NCBI GenBank assembly: GCA_018268595.1
Contig: JAFDWH010000002.1
Coordinates: 29,133 to 93,132, forward strand
Direction of reading: 5' to 3'
Source: Actinomycetota bacterium
GTDB lineage: Bacteria; Actinomycetota; Thermoleophilia; Solirubrobacterales; Solirubrobacteraceae
DNA: 64,000 nt
How positions within the stretch are numbered: position 1 is the stretch's first letter; the number at the start of each line of letters is the position of its first letter. Positions 43,401 to 53,800 of the stretch are shown piece after piece. The position numbers and the translations under genes are program-made. The notes under the pieces were generated by a model. It made no database searches, was not told the DNA's origin, and worked only from the letters and a program-made list of their open reading frames with translations.

Positions 43401-45299
43401 TCAGCCCGCGCCGCCGGCCGCGACGGCCGGCTCTGCGCGGACGGTGCGGTTCTTGCCGGAGCGCTTGGCGCCATAGAGCGCGGCGTCGGCGGCGGCGACC
43501 AGCGCGACCGGGTCGCCGTCGGCGGAGGCGGCGACGCCGCAGCTGACGGTGACGCGCAGCGTGCCGGCGCCGTCGAGCCGCGGCAGCGCGAGCGCCTCGA
43601 CGGTCATGCGGACGCGTTCCGCGATCGCCTCGGCGCCGTCGAGGTCGGTCTGCTGGAGCGCGACCGCGAGCTCCTCGCCGCCGTAGCGGGCCGGTTCGTC
43701 GACTTCGCGCGAGCAGGCGCGCAACGCGGCGGCGACCTCGCGCAGGACGAGGTCCCCCTGCTGGTGGCCGTAGGTGTCGTTGACGCGCTTGAAGTCGTCG
43801 ATGTCGAGCATCACGAGCCCGAGCGGATGGTCGAAGCGCCGCGCGGCGGCGGCCTCGGCGGCGATCACCTGCTGGAAGCGGCCGTGGTTGGAGAGGCCGG
43901 TCAGCTCGTCGGTGACCGCCTGGCGCGCGACCTGGTCGTGCAGGTCGACGTTCTCGAGCGAGAGGCCGGTCTGGCGGGCGAGCGAAGCGACCAGCTCGCG
44001 CTCCGCGTCGGCGAAGGGCTGGTGCGGGCGCGCGACGGAGACGACGCCGCGGGGCGCGTCCGGCGCACCGAGCGGGACGGCGAGCGCGTGGACTGCGCCG
44101 GCCGTCGCGGTGGCGGGACGCCCACACGCCGCTTGGAGGTGCGTCTCGGCGGTGGCGATCGCCTCCTGCGCGGCGGCGAGGTCGCCGACGCGCGCGACCT
44201 CCAGCAGCGCGCCGTCTGCGGCGGCGTGGACGGCGGCGCGTCCGCACTGCGCCTGGACCGCGTCGGCGATCGTCCGCGTGCCGATCTCCAGGAGGGCGGC
44301 GCGGTCGAGGTTGGCGGCGAAGGTCGCGCCGATCCGCTGGATCGACTCGCGCAGGCGCTCGCGCTCGAGCGCCAGCTCGTGCATGCGCCGCTCGAGCTGG
44401 TCGGACATGCGGTTGAACTCGCGGCCGAGCTGCGCGAACTCGTCGCGCCCTTCGACGGGGACGGCGCCCGAGAAGTCGCCGCGGCCGATCCGCTTGGCGG
44501 CGAGGAGGAAGCGGGCGACCTGGCCGTGGAGCCGGCGCGAGATCAGCAGCGCGCCGGCGAACGCGAGCAGCAGGAAGAGGGCGAGCAGGACGATCGCGAT
44601 GCGCTGGTCGCGGGTGACGGCGGAGGCGGCGGCGCTGCGGTCGGTGAGGATCGCGACGGTGGTCGGGCGACCGCCGAAGTCGCGGGTCGTGAAGCTGGCC
44701 GCGGCGTACGCGACGCCGCCGAGCGTGACGGTGCCGTGGGCGGGCAGGCGGGCGGGGGATGCGGCGGCGGGGTGCGCGGGTCGGGCCGGGAGCGTGCTGG
44801 CGAGGAGCGCGCCGTCGCGCGTGACGAGAGCGCGCACGCCGTGGGTGGAGACGGTGCGGGCGAAGCGGCCGGCGGTCGTCGTGCTGACCTCGATCGCGAC
44901 GGGGGCGGCGGCGGGGCGGCGGACGTGGACGGCGCCGGAGGCGATCGCGGTGCGCGCGCCGACATCGGCGAGCGTGCGGCCGTCGCGCACGAGGCGGACG
45001 CGCGCGAGGCCGAGCTGCGCGGCGAGCGTCCGCAGGCGCGCGCGGTCGTCGGCGGCGGTGGCGGTCTGGGACGCGGCGGCGAGCGCGGGGTCGCGCGCGA
45101 GCCGGCCGGCGGCGGCGACGCCGTCGGCGGCGAGACGGCGGACGTCGGCGAGCGCGGCGGCGGCGCTGGCGCGGTTCTGCGCGGCCGCCTTGGCGTCCTG
45201 GCTGGTGGACACGACGCGCGCGACGACCGCCCCCAGCGCGATCATCGGCACGACGACGATCAGCAGGAAGAACAGCGTCAGCCGCGTGCGGAAGCTCAT
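43401..45299 (-). CDS. Membrane diguanylate cyclase (HAMP, GAF, GGDEF)
   Basis: A 632-residue sensor making cyclic di-GMP. An N-terminal membrane span (FFLLIVVVPMIALGAVVARV) and a second near residue 235 (IVLLALFLLLAFAGALL) flank an extracytoplasmic sensor domain. A HAMP segment follows (RRLHGQVARFLLAAKRIGRG), then a GAF-like domain (about 310-450), then GGDEF (about 460-620) with LDIDDFKRVNDTYGHQQGD and the active loop RYGGEEL. The catalytic GGEE form is intact. Signal unknown. Single gene. Confidence 0.92.
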   Translation of the reverse strand: MSFRTRLTLFFLLIVVVPMIALGAVVARVVSTSQDAKAAAQNRASAAAALADVRRLAADGVAAAGRLARDPALAAASQTATAADDRARLRTLAAQLGLARVRLVRDGRTLADVGARTAIASGAVHVRRPAAAPVAIEVSTTTAGRFARTVSTHGVRALVTRDGALLASTLPARPAHPAAASPARLPAHGTVTLGGVAYAAASFTTRDFGGRPTTVAILTDRSAAASAVTRDQRIAIVLLALFLLLAFAGALLISRRLHGQVARFLLAAKRIGRGDFSGAVPVEGRDEFAQLGREFNRMSDQLERRMHELALERERLRESIQRIGATFAANLDRAALLEIGTRTIADAVQAQCGRAAVHAAADGALLEVARVGDLAAAQEAIATAETHLQAACGRPATATAGAVHALAVPLGAPDAPRGVVSVARPHQPFADAERELVASLARQTGLSLENVDLHDQVARQAVTDELTGLSNHGRFQQVIAAEAAAARRFDHPLGLVMLDIDDFKRVNDTYGHQQGDLVLREVAAALRACSREVDEPARYGGEELAVALQQTDLDGAEAIAERVRMTVEALALPRLDGAGTLRVTVSCGVAASADGDPVALVAAADAALYGAKRSGKNRTVRAEPAVAAGGAG

Positions 45300-45416
45300 C
45301 CCCTCGTCACCACCGACCGGGGAGGCTACCGCCGTTGAACGTCCGCGTTCGCGCGGCTGGACGGGTTACCGGGGGTCGTCCCCCTCCCGCGGCTGCCGAG
45401 CGGGCGACCGGTCCGC

Positions 45417-48170
45417 TCAGCCGGTGTTGCGCAGGCCGGCCGCGATCCCGTTGACGGTCAGCAGCAGCGCCCGCACGACGTCGGGGTCCGGCTCGCGCCC
45501 GTCGGCGCGGTCGGCGCGCCAGCGCTCCATCAGCGAGACCTGCATGACGTGCAGCGGCGCGAGGTAGTCGTCGCGCACGCGCAGCGTGCGTCGCAGCAGC
45601 GGCGCGGCGTCGAGCAGCTCCCGCTCGCCGGTGACGCGCAGCAGCTCCGCGACGGTCAGGTCGTGCTCGGTGACGATCGCGTCGAAGAGGGGGGACAGCT
45701 CGGCCGGCGCGAGCCGTTGCACGTAGTGGCGGGCGATCTCGAGGTCGGTCTTCGCGAGCGTCATCGCGACGTTCGAGAGGAAGTTGCGGAAGAAGCGCCA
45801 GTCGGCGTGCATCGCCTCCAGGCTCTCGCCGAGACCGGCCGCGCGCGCCGCCGCCAGTCCGCTGCCGACGCCGAACCAGCCGGGCACCAGCTGGCGCGAC
45901 TGCGTCCAGCCGAACACCCACGGGATCGCGCGCAAGCCGTCGATGCCGCCCGCCGCCGCGGGCCGCCGCGCCGGGCGCGAGCCGAAGTGCAGCTCGCTCA
46001 GCAGCTCGACCGGCGTGGAGGCGAGGTAGTAGTCGGGCAGGCGCGGATCCTCCACGAGCGCGCGGTAGCGCGCGTGCGCGGCGCCGGAGACCTGCTCCAT
46101 CGCCGCGTCCCAGGCGGCGAGCGTCGCGGCCGGCACGCGCGGACGGCGGTTCAGCACGCTCGACTCCATCGTCGCGGCGAGCAGCAGCTCGAGGTTCTCG
46201 CGCGCGAGCGTGGGCAGCAGGTACTTGTCGGAGATCACCTCGCCCTGCTCGGTCAGCTTGATCTCGCCGTCGAGCGTTCCCGGCGGCTGCGCGAGGATCG
46301 CGTGGTGGCTGGGCCCGCCGCCACGGCCGACGGTCCCGCCGCGGCCGTGGAACAGCCGCAGCCGCACGCCGTGGCGGGCGGCGACGTCGCGCAGGCGCCG
46401 CTGCGCCTGGTGGATCTCCCACTGGCTCGTGGCGATCCCGGCCGCCTTGCTCGAGTCGGAGTAGCCGAGCATCACCTCCTGCTCATCGCCGCGCAGCTCC
46501 ACCAGCCGGCGGTACGAGGGGTCGCTCAGCAGCTCGTCGAGGATCCGCTCGGCGTCGCGCAGCTCGTGCACCGTCTCCAGCAGCGGCACGAAGCCGATCC
46601 GCGCGACGCCGGCGTGCAGGTCCACGAGCCCGGCCTCGCGCGCCAGCACGATCGCGGCGAACACGTCGTCGGCGCCGCGGCACATCGAGATCACGTAGGA
46701 CTCCACCACGTGCGGGCCGTGCGTGTCCTGGCTCGTGCGGATCGCGCGGAACGTCTCGAACGTGCGCGCGCCGTCCGCGTCGAGCGGAGGCGGGCTCGGC
46801 GCGAGCGGCCGGCGCGAGGTCAGCTCGGCCGCCAGCAGCGCGCGCCGCTCGGCGCGCGAGCGGGCGGCGTAGGCCGGGCCGTCGCCGAGCCGGTCGAGCA
46901 GCTGTCCGACGGCGCGGTGGTGCGCGTCGGCGTGCTCGCGCACGTCGAGCGTCGCCATCTGCAGGCCGAACGCGGCGAGCGTGCGGATCGCCGGCTCGAG
47001 CCGCTCGCGCGCGATCAGCTCGCCGCGGTCGCGCAGCAGCGAGTCGCGCAACAGCTCCAGCTCGGCCACCAACTCGTCCGCGTCGGCGTAGTCGCGACCC
47101 GGCTGGGGCGGCGCGCCGCGCGCGAGCCGAGCGCGCGTGTTGAGCAGCTTCTGGCGCATGCAGGTCAGCTTCAGCCGGTACGGCTCCTCCGCGTTGAGGC
47201 GGCGGTAGCGCTCCTCGACCTCCGGCAGCGCGTCGAGGTCGCGCGCGAGCGAGGCGTGCAGCGCGTCGGTCGCGCTGACGATCCGCACCGACGAGGACAG
47301 CTCCGAGCGCAGCTCGTCCACGATCGCCAGCGCGCCGCGGATGCCGTGCTCGTGGTGGAGCGCGAGCACCCGGCGGGTGTGCTCGGGCCCGACGTTGGGG
47401 TTGCCGTCGCGGTCACCGCCGACCCAGCTCCCGAACACGAGCGGGCGGGCGTCCACGGGCAGCGCGACGCCGACGCGCGCCAGCTCGCCGGCGAGCGCCT
47501 CCACCACGTCCGGGACCGCGTCGCGCTGGAGCGCGTCGAGGTAGTAGACGACGTTGCGCGCCTCGTCCACCACGTCCGGCGGCGCGATCCGCAGCTCGTC
47601 GGTCTGCCAGAGCAGGTCGATCAGCGCCTCCAGCCGGCGCTCGGTGCGACGCTCCGCGGCCGCGTCGCCGCGCGCGGCGCGATGCTCGTCGAGCAGCTCG
47701 GCGACGCCGCGCAGCTTCGCCAGCAGCGTGCGGCGCGCCGCCTCGGTCGGGTGCGCGGTCAGCACCGGCCGCACCGACAGCCGCTCCAGGTCGGCCGACA
47801 GCTCGGCGGGCGCGACGCCCGCGGCGGCGATCCGGTCGACCGCCTCTGCGAGCGTGCCGCGGCGGCGCCCGCGCGCGCTCAGCTCGCGGCCGCGGTGCAC
47901 CTGCTCGGCGACGTTGGCGAGGTGGAAGTAGGTGCCGAACGCGCGCACGAGCCGGCGCGCGGTGGCCGCGTCGAGCGCCGCGAGCGTCGCCGCGGTCGCG
48001 TCGCGGTCGCTGCGGATCGACGTGCGCACGCGCTCCACCAGCGCGAGCAGCTCGGCGCCCTCCTGGCGCTCCAGCGTGCGCCCGAGCAGGTCGCCGAGCA
48101 TGCGGATGTCGCGCCGCAGGGCGGCGTGCGCGTCGGCGCGCGACGGCGGCGTGGCTAGATGCGCGTCCAT
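45417..48170 (-). CDS. ppc: Phosphoenolpyruvate carboxylase
   Basis: 917 residues, the normal length for PEP carboxylase, which carboxylates PEP to oxaloacetate to refill the TCA cycle. Key motifs are all present: VLTAHPTEA with the catalytic His (about residue 140), [31 protein letters not shown] with the catalytic Arg/Gly loop, and the terminal NTG. The ATG at 48170 begins a typical N-terminus. Single gene, with its promoter region shared with the hairpin-bearing spacer before tRNA-Ala(CGC). Confidence 0.97.
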   Translation of the reverse strand: MDAHLATPPSRADAHAALRRDIRMLGDLLGRTLERQEGAELLALVERVRTSIRSDRDATAATLAALDAATARRLVRAFGTYFHLANVAEQVHRGRELSARGRRRGTLAEAVDRIAAAGVAPAELSADLERLSVRPVLTAHPTEAARRTLLAKLRGVAELLDEHRAARGDAAAERRTERRLEALIDLLWQTDELRIAPPDVVDEARNVVYYLDALQRDAVPDVVEALAGELARVGVALPVDARPLVFGSWVGGDRDGNPNVGPEHTRRVLALHHEHGIRGALAIVDELRSELSSSVRIVSATDALHASLARDLDALPEVEERYRRLNAEEPYRLKLTCMRQKLLNTRARLARGAPPQPGRDYADADELVAELELLRDSLLRDRGELIARERLEPAIRTLAAFGLQMATLDVREHADAHHRAVGQLLDRLGDGPAYAARSRAERRALLAAELTSRRPLAPSPPPLDADGARTFETFRAIRTSQDTHGPHVVESYVISMCRGADDVFAAIVLAREAGLVDLHAGVARIGFVPLLETVHELRDAERILDELLSDPSYRRLVELRGDEQEVMLGYSDSSKAAGIATSQWEIHQAQRRLRDVAARHGVRLRLFHGRGGTVGRGGGPSHHAILAQPPGTLDGEIKLTEQGEVISDKYLLPTLARENLELLLAATMESSVLNRRPRVPAATLAAWDAAMEQVSGAAHARYRALVEDPRLPDYYLASTPVELLSELHFGSRPARRPAAAGGIDGLRAIPWVFGWTQSRQLVPGWFGVGSGLAAARAAGLGESLEAMHADWRFFRNFLSNVAMTLAKTDLEIARHYVQRLAPAELSPLFDAIVTEHDLTVAELLRVTGERELLDAAPLLRRTLRVRDDYLAPLHVMQVSLMERWRADRADGREPDPDVVRALLLTVNGIAAGLRNTG

Positions 48171-48315
48171 GACCCCATCCGGCTTCGAGATTAGGTCCGG
48201 GTCGCGCGCGCGAGCAGCGCGCGGCTCGCAAGCAACGACGTTCGGGGGGGTTGAGCCGCGACAGGGCGAGGAGCGGCCGTAGGCCGCACTCAGCGTTCCG
48301 GATGCGCGGATTCGC

Positions 48316-48357
48316 GGGGTTTTCCGGAAGAGATCGGTCTCTTTTCCGTAAAACCCC
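48316..48357. repeat. Long imperfect hairpin in the ppc/tRNA spacer
   Basis: GGGGTTTTCCGGAAGAGA and TCTCTTTTCCGTAAAACCCC face each other across a TCGG tetraloop, with one mismatch and a two-base bulge. It lies in a 236-base spacer between the divergent ppc and tRNA-Ala genes. It is A+T-richer than its flanks and lacks a T-run on either side, so a terminator is only one possibility. Confidence 0.5.
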
Positions 48358-48406
48358 CCTGTGGGGCGCCTTGCTAGAGTCCTGTTTTCCCGCCCTGGCG
48401 GGCAAA

Positions 48407-48479
48407 GGGGCTATAGCTCAGTTGGGAGAGCGCCTGGATCGCACCCAGGAGGTCGGGGGTTCGAGTCCCCCTAGCTCCA
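48407..48479 (+). tRNA. tRNA-Ala (anticodon CGC)
   Basis: Acceptor GGGGCTA pairs with TAGCTCC. The D arm is GCTC/GAGC, the anticodon stem CCTGG/CCAGG holds ATCGCAC (anticodon CGC), and the T arm is GGGGG-TTCGAGT-CCCCC. Discriminator A, no encoded CCA. A terminator follows at once. It marks the left side of the integrative-element-like module. Confidence 0.95.
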
Positions 48480-48485
48480 TCGGAG

Positions 48486-48513
48486 AAAGACCCTGCAAAG
48501 CGGGGTCTTTTTT
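48486..48513 (+). terminator. Rho-independent terminator after tRNA-Ala(CGC)
   Basis: AAAGACCC and GGGTCTTT form an 8-pair stem with a short loop (TGCAAAGCG), and the T-run continues to TTTTTT. It lies 6 bases after the tRNA and should end its transcript. Confidence 0.85.
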
Positions 48514-48682
48514 CGTGGGGGTGGAGCACTTCTGAGGCGGCGTTGGGGGGCGGGATTGGGCACTGGTGCCCAAACGCGGTGCGGGGCCCGGTCGCCTTGC
48601 CGACTCCGGCTGCCACACACCGCTTGAGCATCGCCGGCGGTCGAGGTAGATCAGCCGTCCGCAAGCGAGAGGACGGACGACG

Positions 48683-49360
48683 ATGGCGGCGATGCGAACG
48701 ACAGCGCAGGGCGACCAGATCGAGGTCGATCTGGTGCACGACTTCATCCGCTGCGCGCTCACGCACGACGCGATCGCCGACCCGGTCTTCGAGCTGCTCT
48801 ACGAGCACGTCGTCGGCGGGCGCCGTCACCCATCGCTCGAGCGTCGCCCGCGACGGATCGCCGCGAACCTGTTGCTGGACACGTTGCGCCCGACGCTGCG
48901 CGCGATGCGCGCCGCGCGGGCCGGCGAGCCGCCGACGGCCCTCGAGTCGCGTGAGCTGCGGCCGGTATGGCCGACGGCCGCCGAGGACGGTGACCTGGAT
49001 GCACTGCTCGCCGAAGCGGTCGCGGCTGGCGCGATCACGCGCAAGGAGGCCGAGCTGGTGGCGGTCACGCGATTCGACGGCGTTCCGCTGGCGCATCTGG
49101 CCGAGCTCGGCGGCCAGCCCTACAACCGTTTGAAGGTCCGCCGTCAGCGCGCGGAGCGGCGGTTGCTGGTCTGGATGGGCTACCGGCCTGTACCCAGGCG
49201 ACCCCAAAACCGGCATTCCTCTCATGTCCCGGTTCCCGGCGCTGGGTCACATGCCCAGGCCGGCGCTTCTTGTTCCCCGTCCTCTCGAAGGGAGGTGAAG
49301 ACGGGCCGCGTGACCGGGGCCGCGGCCCGAGCACGATGCTCGAACCACTCGCATTCATGA
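48683..49360 (+). CDS. Sigma-70 region 4-like helix-turn-helix protein
   Basis: About 225 residues, possibly shorter. Residues about 115-165 resemble a sigma region 4 or related HTH (ITRKEAELVAVTRFDGVPLA, then LKVRRQRAERRLL). The N-terminal half resembles the helical part of sigma-like proteins found in actinobacterial mobile elements. The C-terminal 55 residues are low complexity and run into the next gene (25-base overlap), so the true end may be as read but is not conserved-looking. It is the first gene of the element module and a likely regulator. Start at 48683 or 48692. Confidence 0.6.
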   Translation: MAAMRTTAQGDQIEVDLVHDFIRCALTHDAIADPVFELLYEHVVGGRRHPSLERRPRRIAANLLLDTLRPTLRAMRAARAGEPPTALESRELRPVWPTAAEDGDLDALLAEAVAAGAITRKEAELVAVTRFDGVPLAHLAELGGQPYNRLKVRRQRAERRLLVWMGYRPVPRRPQNRHSSHVPVPGAGSHAQAGASCSPSSRREVKTGRVTGAAARARCSNHSHS

Positions 49361-51738
49361 CGGTCGGCGGCGTCGCCCGCCATCACCACGCGCGCACGGA
49401 CGTCGCGCAGCGGCTGCACGACGCGGGCGCGCTCACCGGCCGCGCAGAGCACTTCGCGCAGCACGCCGTGAGCACGCTCGCCGCCGTCGCGCCGTGGATC
49501 CTCGCCGGCACGTTCGCCGTGCTGCTCGCGGTCTCGCTCGCGCGTCGATGGCACGCCCGCCACGGTGCGCGTGACGCGCGCCTGATCCGCGTCGGCGTGC
49601 CGCCGCAGGCCGACCCGGCGGCTGCGCAGCTGCTGTGGTCGGCGCTCCACGACCTGCTGCGTCCGCGTTGGGCGCGGCTGCTGTCCGGTCAGCCTCATGT
49701 GGCATGGGAGATCCACGCCAGCGAGGCCGGCACGACGTTCGCGATCTGGGCGCCCGCGACGATCCCGCCCGGGCTGATCGAGCGCGCGATCAGCGCCGCC
49801 TGGCCGGGCACCACCCTCACCATCGAAGAGCCGGCCCCGGCGCCGCTGCCCTCCACGCCTGCGCGCGCGGCGAGCGAGTTGGCGCCCGCCGGCCCGGAGT
49901 GGTTCTCGCTCGCGACCGGCGAGGGGCCGGATCCGCTGGCGCTCGTGCTCGGCCAGCTCGCCGGGCTGCGCGCGGGTGAGCATGCCGCGGTCCAGGTGAT
50001 CGCGCGGCCGGCGAGCGGCCGTGCGCAAGCGCGCCTGACGGCGACGGCGCGCCGGCTGCAGGCCGGCATCCCGATCAGCCGCGCCGGTCGGCTGCTCGAC
50101 CTGGTCGGGCCCAGACGCGCGCCCCAGCCGGTCGTGGACCCGACGCGCTCGACCGACGTCCGGCTCGTGTTGGAGAAGGCCTCGCATCCGCTGTTCCATG
50201 TGATCGTCCGCACGGCCGTCGGCGCCGGCACGCGGGGTGCGGCGCGCGGGCGCATCCATGCGCTCAACGGCGCGTTCGCGGCCTACCAGGGCCGGGCGCG
50301 CCTGCGCCGTCACCGCCTGCATCAGCCCGACGGGAAGCTGGCGCAGCGGCTGCCGGGCCGGCGCGCCCGGCTCCTCTCGATGCCGGAGTTGGTCGCGCTC
50401 GCACACCTGCCCGCCGACCAGGGCATCCCGGGCCTCGTGCGCGCAGGTGCGCGCGCCGTCTCGCCGCCGCCCGGCGGTGCCGTGGAGGGCAAGCAGCTCG
50501 GGGTCGATCGCGACGGTCGGCCGGTGCGGCTCGGCGTCGCCGACGCGCGCCATCACATGCACCTGCTCGGCCCGACCGGCGTCGGCAAGTCGACGCTGAT
50601 CGCGCAGCTGGTGCTGGAGGACTTCGCGGCGGGTCGCGGCGCGGTCGTGATCGACCCGGCCGGCGACCTCGTCGACGACCTGCTCGCGCGCATCCCGGAG
50701 GGCGAGGAGGAGCGCGTCGATCTCTTCGATCCGCTCGACCAGGCGCCGCCCGGGCTCAACGTGCTCGACGGCGCCGACCAGAGCCTCGTCGTCGACCAGG
50801 TCGTGGGCATCTTCGCGCGGGTGTTCGAGCGCTTCTGGGGCCCGCGCACGGACGACGTGCTGCGCTCCTGCCTCAGCACGCTTGCCACGAGCCCGGAGCA
50901 GGCGACGCTCGTGGACGTTCCGCGGCTGCTGACCGACCCCGAGTGGCGCAAGCCGCTGATCGACGACCTCGACGACCCGGTCGCCCTGGACACGTTCTGG
51001 GAGGGATACGACACGCTGGCCGCGGGCGCGCAGATGCAGACGATCGCGCCGCTGCTCAACAAGCTGCGCGCGCTGCTGCTGCGCCTGCCGGTTCGCGCGA
51101 TCATCGGCCAGCCGCGCACGACGCTCGACATCGGACGCTGCCTCGACGAGGGGCGGCTGCTGCTCGTGCGGCTGCCGAAGGGCACGCTCGGCGAGGACAC
51201 CAGCCAGCTGCTCGGCAGCCTCATCGTCGCGCGCGTCTGGCAAGCCGCGCTGGCCCGCGCGGCCCGCCCGCCGGAGCAGCGACCTGACTGCGGCCTCTAC
51301 GTGGACGAGGTCCACAACTACATGACGCTCCCGACGCCGCTCGGGGACATGCTCGCCGAGGCGCGCAAGTACCGCCTCTCGCTCTGCCTCGCCCACCAGT
51401 ACCTCGGCCAGCTGCGCCGCGAGCTGCGCGACGGGCTCGCCAACGCGCGCACGAAGGTCTACTTCCAGCTCTCGCCCGAGGACGCGGCCGCGGTGCGGCA
51501 CGAGGTCCAGCCCGAGCTGGACGCCTACGACCTTGAGCACCTGCCGGCGCACACCGCGGCCGCGCGCGTCTGCACCGACGGGCAGTCGACCGCCGCCTTC
51601 ACGCTGGCGACGACGCCGCTGCCGCCGGGGGACGTGGAGCGCGCCGAGCAGGTCCGGGCTGCTTCGCGGGCGCGGATCGGCACGCCGCGCGAGCAGGTCG
51701 AGAGCTTCCTCGCCGAGCGCTATGGGCCGCCGGCATGA
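49336..51738 (+). CDS. TraG/VirD4-HerA-like coupling ATPase
   Basis: About 800 residues. A membrane span near residues 48-70 (WILAGTFAVLLAVSLA) precedes a long N-terminal domain. The ATPase core has Walker A LLGPTGVGKST (about 412), ending with VIDPAGDLVDD, and Walker B GLYVDEVHNY (about 653), with LAHQYLGQL as a sensor-like motif. This is the layout of conjugative coupling proteins and HerA/VirB4-type DNA translocases. It probably moves element DNA or drives its transfer; no relaxase or other type IV secretion genes are visible. Start uncertain: ATG 49336, ATG 49357, or an earlier in-frame codon near 49270. Confidence 0.85.
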   Translation: MLEPLAFMTVGGVARHHHARTDVAQRLHDAGALTGRAEHFAQHAVSTLAAVAPWILAGTFAVLLAVSLARRWHARHGARDARLIRVGVPPQADPAAAQLLWSALHDLLRPRWARLLSGQPHVAWEIHASEAGTTFAIWAPATIPPGLIERAISAAWPGTTLTIEEPAPAPLPSTPARAASELAPAGPEWFSLATGEGPDPLALVLGQLAGLRAGEHAAVQVIARPASGRAQARLTATARRLQAGIPISRAGRLLDLVGPRRAPQPVVDPTRSTDVRLVLEKASHPLFHVIVRTAVGAGTRGAARGRIHALNGAFAAYQGRARLRRHRLHQPDGKLAQRLPGRRARLLSMPELVALAHLPADQGIPGLVRAGARAVSPPPGGAVEGKQLGVDRDGRPVRLGVADARHHMHLLGPTGVGKSTLIAQLVLEDFAAGRGAVVIDPAGDLVDDLLARIPEGEEERVDLFDPLDQAPPGLNVLDGADQSLVVDQVVGIFARVFERFWGPRTDDVLRSCLSTLATSPEQATLVDVPRLLTDPEWRKPLIDDLDDPVALDTFWEGYDTLAAGAQMQTIAPLLNKLRALLLRLPVRAIIGQPRTTLDIGRCLDEGRLLLVRLPKGTLGEDTSQLLGSLIVARVWQAALARAARPPEQRPDCGLYVDEVHNYMTLPTPLGDMLAEARKYRLSLCLAHQYLGQLRRELRDGLANARTKVYFQLSPEDAAAVRHEVQPELDAYDLEHLPAHTAAARVCTDGQSTAAFTLATTPLPPGDVERAEQVRAASRARIGTPREQVESFLAERYGPPA

Positions 51739-51881
51739 GCGGAACCCTTCTGCGGGCCGCTATGGGGGCCGCGCTGCGGGCCGGGCTGGGGGCCGATAAG
51801 AACGGCCCCCGGCGGGCCGCCGAAATCCCCGCACAGCGCCGGTTTTCCAGACCGGTTCCACGCCCGACAAGGGGTAGATAG

Positions 51882-52718
51882 GTGACTCTTCCCAGCCGCT
51901 CAACGGCACGGCTCAGCGAGGAGCATCTGACGCAGCTCGCCGGCCGGCTGACCGATCGCGACCGACGCATCGCGCTCGACTGCTACGAGCACCGCCTCCT
52001 GACAACGGAGCAGCTGCGTCGTCTGCACTTCACGACTCCGCGCAAGGCACGCCAACGGCTGTCCGAGCTCTACGAGCTGCGCGTGCTCGACCGCTTCCGC
52101 CCCGCCTGGCAGCAGGGCGAGGGCAGCACCCCGCACCACTGGACACTCGACGCCGCCGGCGCCCACATCGTCGCCGCCGCCCGCGGCATCACTCGCAGAG
52201 AGCTGCTCTGGACCCGCGAGCCCGCCGCCGCGCTCGTGGACTCGACGATCCGCAAGCACCTCCACGCCGTCAACGAGTTCGCCACCCGCCTGCACGAGGA
52301 AGCCCGCGCCGCTGGCGGCGCGCTCTCGCAGTGGCTCGGCGAGCGCGGCGCCCACGAGCTGATGCGCGGGATCCTCACGCCCGACAGCTACTTCGCGCTC
52401 GATCTTCCCGGCGAGCCGACACGGCACGTCCTGCTCGAGCTCGACCGCGGCACCGAGGACCACGAACGACTCAAGACCAAGGCGCGCCGCTACGCGAAGG
52501 CGATCCCGCGCAGCCACCTGCACAAGCTCGACCCGCTGATCCTGCTGCTCGTGCCCAGCGTCGGCCGCGCGCAGGCCGTCGCCGCAAGCCTCGCGGATGC
52601 TCCGCGCCCGGTCGCCGTCGAGCCCTGGACGCCCGGCGGCGAGTTGCCGCTCGCGGTAATCCAGCGCTGCGCCGCGTACCGAGGCGGTCGAGCGGACGAC
52701 CTCTCTCCATCACCATGA
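51882..52718 (+). CDS. Replication-relaxation family protein
   Basis: A 278-residue protein of the PF13814 type, found in actinobacterial plasmids and integrative elements. The N-terminal winged-helix part reads IALDCYEHRLLTTEQLRRLH, then HHWTLDAAGAHIVAA; the C-terminal part resembles a nuclease-like fold (ALDLPG, HVLLELDRGTED). The GTG at 51882 has a G-rich ribosome-binding site. Its stop overlaps the methyltransferase ATG as ATGA. Role inferred from family membership only. Confidence 0.85.
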   Translation: MTLPSRSTARLSEEHLTQLAGRLTDRDRRIALDCYEHRLLTTEQLRRLHFTTPRKARQRLSELYELRVLDRFRPAWQQGEGSTPHHWTLDAAGAHIVAAARGITRRELLWTREPAAALVDSTIRKHLHAVNEFATRLHEEARAAGGALSQWLGERGAHELMRGILTPDSYFALDLPGEPTRHVLLELDRGTEDHERLKTKARRYAKAIPRSHLHKLDPLILLLVPSVGRAQAVAASLADAPRPVAVEPWTPGGELPLAVIQRCAAYRGGRADDLSPSP

Positions 52719-53800
52719 CGAAACAGTCCTCACCACCATTGCCGCCCGCATGGCGCGTCGAGCATGGCGACTGCATGACGCTGCTGGAGCGGATCGAGCA
52801 GGAGTCGGTCGACGCGGTCGTCACCGACCCGCCGTACGGGATCGACTTCCAGCACGCCGCCTGGGACGGACGCGCGATCGACGCGACCGCGACCCGGCTC
52901 GAAGGCCGACGGCTCACGTCGTCGGAAGCGTTCGAGATCTTCTCCAGGGAGTGGGCGCAGCGCTGCCTGCGCGTGCTCAAGCCGGGCGGGCACCTGGTCG
53001 CGTTCGGTGCGCCGCGCACCGCGCATCGGCTGGCGTGCGCACTGGAGGGCGCCGGGTTCGAGCTGCGCGACACGCTGATGTGGCTCTACGGGGAGGGACT
53101 GCCGAAGTCGCGGCGGCTGCCCGCCGGGCGCGGCACGACGCTCAAGCCCGCCTACGAGCCGATCCTGCTCGCCCGCAAGCCGCCACAGGGGACCGTCGAG
53201 CGCAACCTGCGCGAGCACGGTACCGGCGCGCTGGAGATTGAGGCCTGCCGCATCCGCGACCGCTGCAGCGGCGCGCGGCGCTGGCCAGCGAACGTGGTCG
53301 CCTCCCACGCACGCGGCTGCGACCAGACGGCGTGCGAGGCGGGTTGCGCAGCCGCGGCGCTGGACGAGGGCGCCGGGCGGCCGGTGAGCCGGTTCTTCTA
53401 CTGCCCCAAGGCACGTCACGGCGAGCGCGACGCCGGCTGCGAGCGGCTGCCAGCGCGCGCCCGCGACCTGTTCCCCAACGCCGGCGCGGCCGGCAAGCCC
53501 GCGCCGCGGCTGCGCAACCCGCACCCCACCGTCAAGCCGATCGAGCTGATGCGCTGGCTCGTGCGGCTGGCCTGTCCGCCCGGCGGGCTCGTGCTCGACT
53601 GCTTCTGCGGGTCGGGCACCAGCGGGGTGGCCGCCGTGCTCGAGCACCGCCGGTTCCACGGCATCGAGCGCGAGCCCGAGTACGTCGCGATCGCGCGTGC
53701 GCGCATCGCGCACTGGCAGCGCCACGGCGCTGGGAGCCGGCCACCTCGACGGGAGATTCCGATGCGCCCTTTCGCGCGCACAAGGACCGCGCGTCGATGA
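52715..53800 (+). CDS. Element-encoded DNA methyltransferase (DPPY type)
   Basis: A 361-residue amino-methyltransferase. Motif IV is TDPPYGIDFQ near residue 38, and motif I is LDCFCGSGTSGVAA near the C-terminus, the beta-class order. A central insert has several cysteines (GCDQTACEAGC), possibly a zinc site. KPIELMRWLVRL is the usual segment before motif I. The gene lies between the replication-relaxation and excisionase-like genes with ATGA overlaps on both sides. It probably protects or marks the element; no matching nuclease is present. Confidence 0.9.
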   Translation: MTKQSSPPLPPAWRVEHGDCMTLLERIEQESVDAVVTDPPYGIDFQHAAWDGRAIDATATRLEGRRLTSSEAFEIFSREWAQRCLRVLKPGGHLVAFGAPRTAHRLACALEGAGFELRDTLMWLYGEGLPKSRRLPAGRGTTLKPAYEPILLARKPPQGTVERNLREHGTGALEIEACRIRDRCSGARRWPANVVASHARGCDQTACEAGCAAAALDEGAGRPVSRFFYCPKARHGERDAGCERLPARARDLFPNAGAAGKPAPRLRNPHPTVKPIELMRWLVRLACPPGGLVLDCFCGSGTSGVAAVLEHRRFHGIEREPEYVAIARARIAHWQRHGAGSRPPRREIPMRPFARTRTARR

